Of a stretch of DNA of 54,328 nucleotides, positions 49,408 to 54,328 are shown one piece after another. The DNA is taken from NCBI GenBank assembly GCA_027306885.1, contig DAHUYV010000041.1:1-54328 (forward strand), given 5' to 3'. The notes under the pieces are model-generated. The model worked only from the letters and a program-made list of their open reading frames with translations. It was not told where the DNA came from and did not search any database. The position numbers and the translations under genes are program-made. The first letter of the stretch is position 1. Each line of letters opens with the position of its first letter. The stretch is from Candidatus Dormiibacterota bacterium. Its GTDB lineage: Bacteria; Chloroflexota; Dormibacteria; Aeolococcales; Bog-877.

Positions 49408-50049
49408 TCAGCGTTTCTGGAGAGCGACCCGAACGCCGAGGCCGATCAACACGCTGCCCGAGACCCTCTCAAGCCAGCGCCGCAGGGGTGCTCTGGTGAG
49501 AGCAAAGCGGCTCCGGGCGATGAGCGAGGTGAGCAGGACGTACCAGGTCGTGTCCACGGCCACCCATACCACACCCAGGAGCAAGGTGGTGGCAAGCACC
49601 GGGGCCCGGGAGGGGACGAACTGGGGCAGGAACGAGAGCGCGAACACCGCTGCCTTCGGATTGCCAAGCTCAGTTGCCAAACCGATCCGAAACGCACCCC
49701 ACCTCGACCACTGCCTGGGCGCCTGGCCCGGCGAGGCGGCTGTTGGGTCCACCGCGGACCCGGACCGACGAGAGCGAAGGAGCGATTGAACCCCGAGGGC
49801 AACGAGCACCAGCGCACCTATGACGCGCATCACGTCATAGGCGACTTGAGATGCCGCGACCACAGCCGAGAGCCCGAAGGCCGTAGCTCCCGACCAGAAG
49901 AGCAACCCTGTCTGGCTTCCCAAGATGGTCGCAAGGGCCGCTTGGCGCCCGGACCGGAGGGTTTGGCGCATCATCACGGCGGTGGTGGGGCCGGGTACGA
50001 TCGCCAGCACAAATGCGGCTGCAGCGAAGGGGAGCAGGATTCGAAGCAT
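49408..50049 (-). CDS. LysE-family translocator
   Basis: 'VLAIVPGPTTAVMMRQTLRSGRQAALATILGSQTGLLFW', 'GLATELGNPKAAVFALSFLPQFV'. Confidence 0.92.
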   Translation of the reverse strand: MLRILLPFAAAAFVLAIVPGPTTAVMMRQTLRSGRQAALATILGSQTGLLFWSGATAFGLSAVVAASQVAYDVMRVIGALVLVALGVQSLLRSRRSGSAVDPTAASPGQAPRQWSRWGAFRIGLATELGNPKAAVFALSFLPQFVPSRAPVLATTLLLGVVWVAVDTTWYVLLTSLIARSRFALTRAPLRRWLERVSGSVLIGLGVRVALQKR

Positions 50050-50095
50050 CCCACCATGCTACCCCGGCCATCTGTGCGTGTGCACTCAGCGCCTG

Positions 50096-50392
50096 TCAGA
50101 CCTGGCGGTAGACCTCGTACCGTACGGAGCCGTTGACGAATCCCAGCTGCTGGCCCACCTCCGCGTACTCCCGGTCGGTCAGGGTGCGGGTCTCGTGCTC
50201 CTCGTACCCGTTGAGGTCCTCGTAGGTGTAGACGAGGCGGACGGTGTTCATCTTGCCGCTCAGCCCGAACAGCACTTGGGGCTCGGCGTACCCGTGCTCG
50301 TGGGCACAGTCGCGGTAGCGCTTCACGACCTCCCTGAAGTCTGCCAGACGTCCTGGCCCGATCTGCCCTTGCACGTGGATCTCCACAGCCAT
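50096..50392 (-). CDS. Small hypothetical protein (NIPSNAP-like alpha/beta barrel possible)
   Basis: 98 aa 'MAVEIHVQGQIGPGRLADFREVVKRYRDCAHEHGYAEPQVLFGLSGKMNTVRLVYTYEDLNGYEEHE'. Confidence 0.6.
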   Translation of the reverse strand: MAVEIHVQGQIGPGRLADFREVVKRYRDCAHEHGYAEPQVLFGLSGKMNTVRLVYTYEDLNGYEEHETRTLTDREYAEVGQQLGFVNGSVRYEVYRQV

Positions 50393-51084
50393 TGCTCTAC
50401 CTCCTGGCCGGACCGAATACCCCCACGAGAGGGATCGTACAGGCCGCGATGAGCACGCCCAACGCCTGCCGCGCGCGGCCACCAGGGCCCACCGATTGCC
50501 AGTTTCCGTACCCTTCCGTCGCCTTGGCGACTGGAGTTATGCAGGTGGCCGACACCTGAGGCGCAGAGAGCATCGGCACTCAGGAATCGCCTACCACACC
50601 CCCGCCAACCTCCATTACGGACGGGCTGGCGGGCTCCAGCGCCAGCGGGCTGCAGCCCTCGACCTGGCCTGCCTCGCCCATCCCGAACGCTTCGTGCGCA
50701 GGCCTCCCGAGCCACCCAGGCTCCCTGGAGCCGCTCGGATCAACCGTCCCACCCAGGAGGTAGCTTGACCACAGACTTCCCTGACGCCGCCTGTCTCGCA
50801 CCATGTTGACACGGAGGGTCACGGCCAGTGCGGCGGAGACGCCAACTGCCTGTGGAGCAGGCAGTAAGCCCGGGCCTCGCCTGGCCGGTGGCCGTGAAGC
50901 AGGAACCGGGATCGCCCCGGAGCCCACTGGCTCGATCGGTGGTCCTCAGACCCGTGTCACATTTGTCAAGGTTTGACGAACGGCGAGACCTCGTCGCAGC
51001 GACAATCTGCGGACCCAGGGAGGGAAGGGGGCTTTTCGCCAGCCCCGGGCGTGGACTGGCTCATCTGAACTGGAGTTGCAATCG

Positions 51085-51120
51085 CTATATCGCTGAGTTA
51101 CTATTGCCTAAGAGATATAT
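51085..51120. promoter_or_regulatory. AT-rich imperfect inverted repeat upstream of padR-like gene, probable operator
   Basis: CTATATCGCTGAG...CTAAGAGATATAT arms, spacer ~9 nt, ~20 bp before the start codon. Confidence 0.55.
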
Positions 51121-51141
51121 CGATAGCAAGGAGAGCAGCCG

Positions 51142-51756
51142 ATGAAGATTGGATTCAGATCTGAGCAAGGTCCGTCCGATCGGGGAGGCGCCCCCAACTC
51201 CGGCGGCTGGCGCCGCTGGCGGCTCGGGCCCTTGGTCGAGGGCGACATACGGCACGCCCTACGAGGTGGCTTCGGTGGCGGCAGGGTCCCCAGAGGCAAC
51301 GTGCGCGCGGCGATTCTGCTTTTGCTGTCGGAGCAGCCCCGAAACGGCTACCAGATCATGGAGGAGATCTCCCAGCGGAGCAAAGGAGTCTGGCGACCCA
51401 GTCCGGGTTCCGTTTACCCGGCCCTGCAACTGCTGGAGGACGAGGGCATGGTACGGACCGAGGAGACTGATGGGCAGCGTCTGCTCACCCTCACCGCCGC
51501 GGGACTGGCCCACACCAGCGAGCACCGCGGGGAGTTCGGGTCGCCCTGGGACGATGTCTCGGGCGCCATCGGTGATGACATCCATGAGCTCTTCGCGCTG
51601 ATGCGCCAGACGGCCGGCGCGCTGGTGCAAGTGGTCCACACCGGCGACCAGGCTCAGGTGGGCAGGGCCGCCCACCTGTTGCGCGAGACCAAGCACGGCC
51701 TCTACAGGATCCTGGCCGAGGACGAGGCGGCCGACGCCGACAGCCCCGGGCGGTGA
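51142..51756 (+). CDS. PadR-family transcriptional regulator
   Basis: 'GNVRAAILLLLSEQPRNGYQIMEEISQRSKGVWRPSPGSVYPALQLLEDEGMVRTEE'. Confidence 0.94.
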   Translation: MKIGFRSEQGPSDRGGAPNSGGWRRWRLGPLVEGDIRHALRGGFGGGRVPRGNVRAAILLLLSEQPRNGYQIMEEISQRSKGVWRPSPGSVYPALQLLEDEGMVRTEETDGQRLLTLTAAGLAHTSEHRGEFGSPWDDVSGAIGDDIHELFALMRQTAGALVQVVHTGDQAQVGRAAHLLRETKHGLYRILAEDEAADADSPGR

Positions 51757-52721
51757 GTGCCCCTGCCGTCTTGGCGAAGCACCTCTCCCGCTCGTTCGGC
51801 GCCACTCGAGCACTGGTGGACGTCAGCTTCGAGGTTCGCGGGGGTACCGTGTGCGCGCTCCTGGGCCGCAATGGCGCTGGCAAGACCACGGCGGTCCGCA
51901 TCCTCACCACCCTGCTCCGGGCGGATGGCGGCAGCGCCTTGGTCGATGGTTTCGATGTCTCCACCCAGGCGCACCAGGTCCGGACCAGGATTGGCGTGAC
52001 CGGGCAGAGCGCAACCATGGATGAGCTGCTCACCGGGTCCGAGAACCTTGAGACCATCGGGCGCTTCTGCCACCTGGGGGCAGGTGCCGCGCGTCGGCGT
52101 GCGGATGAGCTGCTCCGACAGTTCGATCTCCTCAACGCCGGCAATAGGCTGGTGAAGCGATATTCCGGTGGGATGCGTCGGCGTCTCGACCTCGCGGCCA
52201 GCCTGATCGCGGAGCCCAACATGCTGTTCCTGGACGAGCCCACCACGGGTTTGGACCCAGTCAGCCGCGGCGAGATGTGGGCATACATCCGGGGTTTGGT
52301 CTCAGCCGGTACCACGGTGCTGCTGACGACACAGTACCTCGACGAGGCCGACCGGCTGGCCGACACCATCGTGGTCATCGACCGTGGCCTGGTCGTGGCC
52401 CGGGGAACACCTGAGCAGCTCAAGTCGTCGATCGGGCGACCATTTCTACGGGTCACCCTGCCCGACGCCAGCGGCGCGGCCACGGATCAGGTGAGGCAGC
52501 TTCTCGGCGACGAGGCCGAGGTCCAAGGGCGGTCTGTGAGCGCGCCGGCCGCCGACGGCTTGACCACCCTCAGTGAGGTCGTCGGGCAGCTCCGCCGCCT
52601 GGGAATAGCAACTCATGAGGTCGGCCTAGAGCTGCCCAGCCTGGACGAGGTCTTCAGCTCCGTCACTGACCACTCTGCCGGCCCGGAGCCGTCACCGACT
52701 CCGGTGGGTGGCGAGGCGTGA
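51753..52721 (+). CDS. ABC transporter ATP-binding protein (DrrA-like)
   Basis: 'LLGRNGAGKTTAVRILTTLLRADGG', 'YSGGMRRRLDLAASLI', 'LFLDEPTTGLDP'; GTG overlaps padR stop. Confidence 0.95.
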   Translation: MSAPAVLAKHLSRSFGATRALVDVSFEVRGGTVCALLGRNGAGKTTAVRILTTLLRADGGSALVDGFDVSTQAHQVRTRIGVTGQSATMDELLTGSENLETIGRFCHLGAGAARRRADELLRQFDLLNAGNRLVKRYSGGMRRRLDLAASLIAEPNMLFLDEPTTGLDPVSRGEMWAYIRGLVSAGTTVLLTTQYLDEADRLADTIVVIDRGLVVARGTPEQLKSSIGRPFLRVTLPDASGAATDQVRQLLGDEAEVQGRSVSAPAADGLTTLSEVVGQLRRLGIATHEVGLELPSLDEVFSSVTDHSAGPEPSPTPVGGEA

Positions 52722-53539
52722 GCCAGCCATCGCTCCCAACCCGCAGTCGGCTGGGAGGCGGCGTCCGCGATGCCTACACCGCCACCCGGCGATTCCTGAT
52801 CCGGGGGAGGCGCCAGCCCGACGTCATCTTCGGCAGCGTCCTGATCCCCGTCATCTTCGTGGTGCTCTTCGGCTACGTCTTCGGCAGTTCGATCAGCATC
52901 CCGGGCGGGAACTATCGCGCCTACCTGATGCCTGGGCTCTTCGCGATGTCCATCTTGTTCAACTCGAACAACGTCGCCGTGGCGGTGGCGACCGACATGA
53001 GTGAGGGCGTCGTGGACCGGTTTCGGACGCTCCCGATCGCACGCTCGGCGATCGGTGTCGGCCGCTCGGTCTCCAGCCTGCTGCTGGGCGTTCCGGTGCT
53101 GATGGTGATGATCCTTTGTGGGCTGGCAGTGGGCTGGCGGGTTGAGGACGGCCTGGGCAACGCGGTGCTCGCGTTCCTGCTTTTCGAACTGTTCGGATTT
53201 GCCATCGGCTGGCTCGGGATCCTAGTGGGGCTGCTGGCGGGCTCGGCACAGGCGGCGGATGTGATCATCTCCATCCCCACGTTCCTGCTCGGGTTCATCT
53301 CCAGCGTCTTCGTCGACCCGTCGAAGATGCCCACCTGGCTGCGGCTGATTGCCTATTGGAACCCGATGTCTGCGGTCGTGACCGCCGGGCGCCAGCTCTT
53401 CGGCAACACCATAGGGCCCCCTCCGTCCGGAGTTTGGTCGCTGGACCACCCGATCGTCACCACCGTCGGGCTCGCGCTCCTGATCGTCCTGATCGTGGTT
53501 CCGATCTGCGTGCGCCTTTACAGCCGAAGCACGCGCTGA
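52718..53539 (+). CDS. ABC-2 type permease (DrrB-like)
   Basis: 'YLMPGLFAMSILFNSNNVAVAVATDMSEGVVDRFRTLPIARSAIGVGR', multi-TM; GTGA overlap with ATPase gene. Confidence 0.94.
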   Translation: MSQPSLPTRSRLGGGVRDAYTATRRFLIRGRRQPDVIFGSVLIPVIFVVLFGYVFGSSISIPGGNYRAYLMPGLFAMSILFNSNNVAVAVATDMSEGVVDRFRTLPIARSAIGVGRSVSSLLLGVPVLMVMILCGLAVGWRVEDGLGNAVLAFLLFELFGFAIGWLGILVGLLAGSAQAADVIISIPTFLLGFISSVFVDPSKMPTWLRLIAYWNPMSAVVTAGRQLFGNTIGPPPSGVWSLDHPIVTTVGLALLIVLIVVPICVRLYSRSTR

Positions 53540-53580
53540 GGGGGGCCTGGCGCACGACACCAAGGGAACCTAAAACGGAA

Positions 53581-53597
53581 CGGCCCCGACGGGGCCG
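53581..53597. terminator. Hairpin after ABC operon, possible terminator
   Basis: CGGCCCC-GAC-GGGGCCG, followed by 'gtgttgtgg'; ~40 bp after stop at 53539. Confidence 0.5.
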
Positions 53598-53852
53598 GTG
53601 TTGTGGCTCGGTGGCCGATCCTGGCGGCTCGCGCGAACTCAAGAGGCGGCGGGGCTGGGTCTTGGCGGTTCGCGTTTGCCACCAGCACTGAGACGAACCC
53701 GGCCGAGGCCGCCCGGGTCCTCCCGTTCTCGCAGCCAGTGGTGGCGGCGATGGCGTCGAGAGCGCGCGCCAGATACCGGCAAGATGGCTCGGCGAAAAAG
53801 CTGGTCCCGGGCGGACGTCCCGCCGCGGCGCTCTGGCGATGGCGAGCCGACC

Positions 53853-54089
53853 TCAGCTACCCACTTCGCGCACCCGCATCGCCGCCACCGCGCCGCCCAG
53901 GCCGACAGCGACGATCGCCACCATTATCCAAAGGCCGGTCCAGTAGAGGCCCGAGGTGAGTGGCTGGCCGTAGAGGTGGAAGAGCGAGATGTTTAGGGTC
54001 CCGCTGGGCCAGTTGAGCAGGGGGGCCAGGAGGGGAATGTAGATGGAAACCGCGGGGATGGCAGCGAGCAAGGGCACCGTTCCCGCCAC
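53853..54089 (-). pseudogene. Possible C-terminal remnant of an ABC-2-like permease
   Basis: 78 aa with two TM segments; 'LNISLFHLYGQPLTSGLYWTGLWIMVAIVAVGLGGAVAAMRVREVGS' resembles permease C-termini. Confidence 0.35.
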
Positions 54090-54328
54090 CGATCTGCTGC
54101 CCGGCGCCCATCGCGCAACTCACTGGGATCTGCGCAGCGTGGAGACTGGATCACATAACGGGGACCACACAAGTCACTGGAGACCCGCGCCTCGCCCTCG
54201 CGCGCGGACGCATGAGAACCCGAAAGTATGCGGGCCTCTCGGTGACAACTCACTGACGAAACTGTAAGAGGGTCATCTTCTCTGAGTCGCAATTGGGTCG
54301 CGGGCCCGGTCCTTCGTACTGGGCCCTG

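Larger units (their letters stand above)
41467..54328. mobile_element. Putative genomic island inserted at tRNA-Cys; distal boundary not located
   Basis: Integrase directly 3' of tRNA-Cys, then pseudogene, accessory functions and lower coding density; no second att site found by eye. Confidence 0.45.

Overview
The window is 54.3 kb of GC-rich bacterial chromosome. My lineage guess is a Chloroflexota/Dormibacterota- or actinobacterial-like organism, but nothing in the window proves it. Positions ~1-41.4 kb are a dense core region. It holds Moco-related genes (MOSC protein, SoxC-like oxidoreductase, a MoaD-MoaE fusion), HemQ, ThyX and an A-type Fe-S carrier. It also holds an F420 operon (cofD-cofC-cofE), a Wzm/Wzt polysaccharide exporter with a GT2 and GtrA, two HtrA-like proteins (one lacking triad residues), an ACT-malic enzyme, pyrG, a radical SAM protein, rpmE and prfA. 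Further along are a Ser/Pro-repeat surface protein, a DnaQ-like exonuclease, a heme operon (hemA-C-D-B-cyclophilin-hemL), tatA-tatC-rph-rdgB, tRNA-Pro and assorted metabolic genes. At ~41.47 kb a tRNA-Cys is followed directly by a tyrosine integrase. The downstream 12.8 kb looks accessory: a cysteine synthase pseudogene with two in-frame stops, an ArsR-rhodanese / DsrE / SQR-like / MFS / DUF2180-like sulfur-redox cluster, isochorismatase, LysE, and a PadR-regulated DrrAB-type ABC exporter with an AT-rich inverted repeat upstream. The best leads are this putative sulfur-redox island, the degenerate HtrA paralog, a degenerate MBL-fold protein, the MoaD-MoaE fusion and an uncharacterised radical SAM protein. 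No CRISPR array, rRNA or clear prophage was seen. All calls come from reading the translated motifs; no database search was run.
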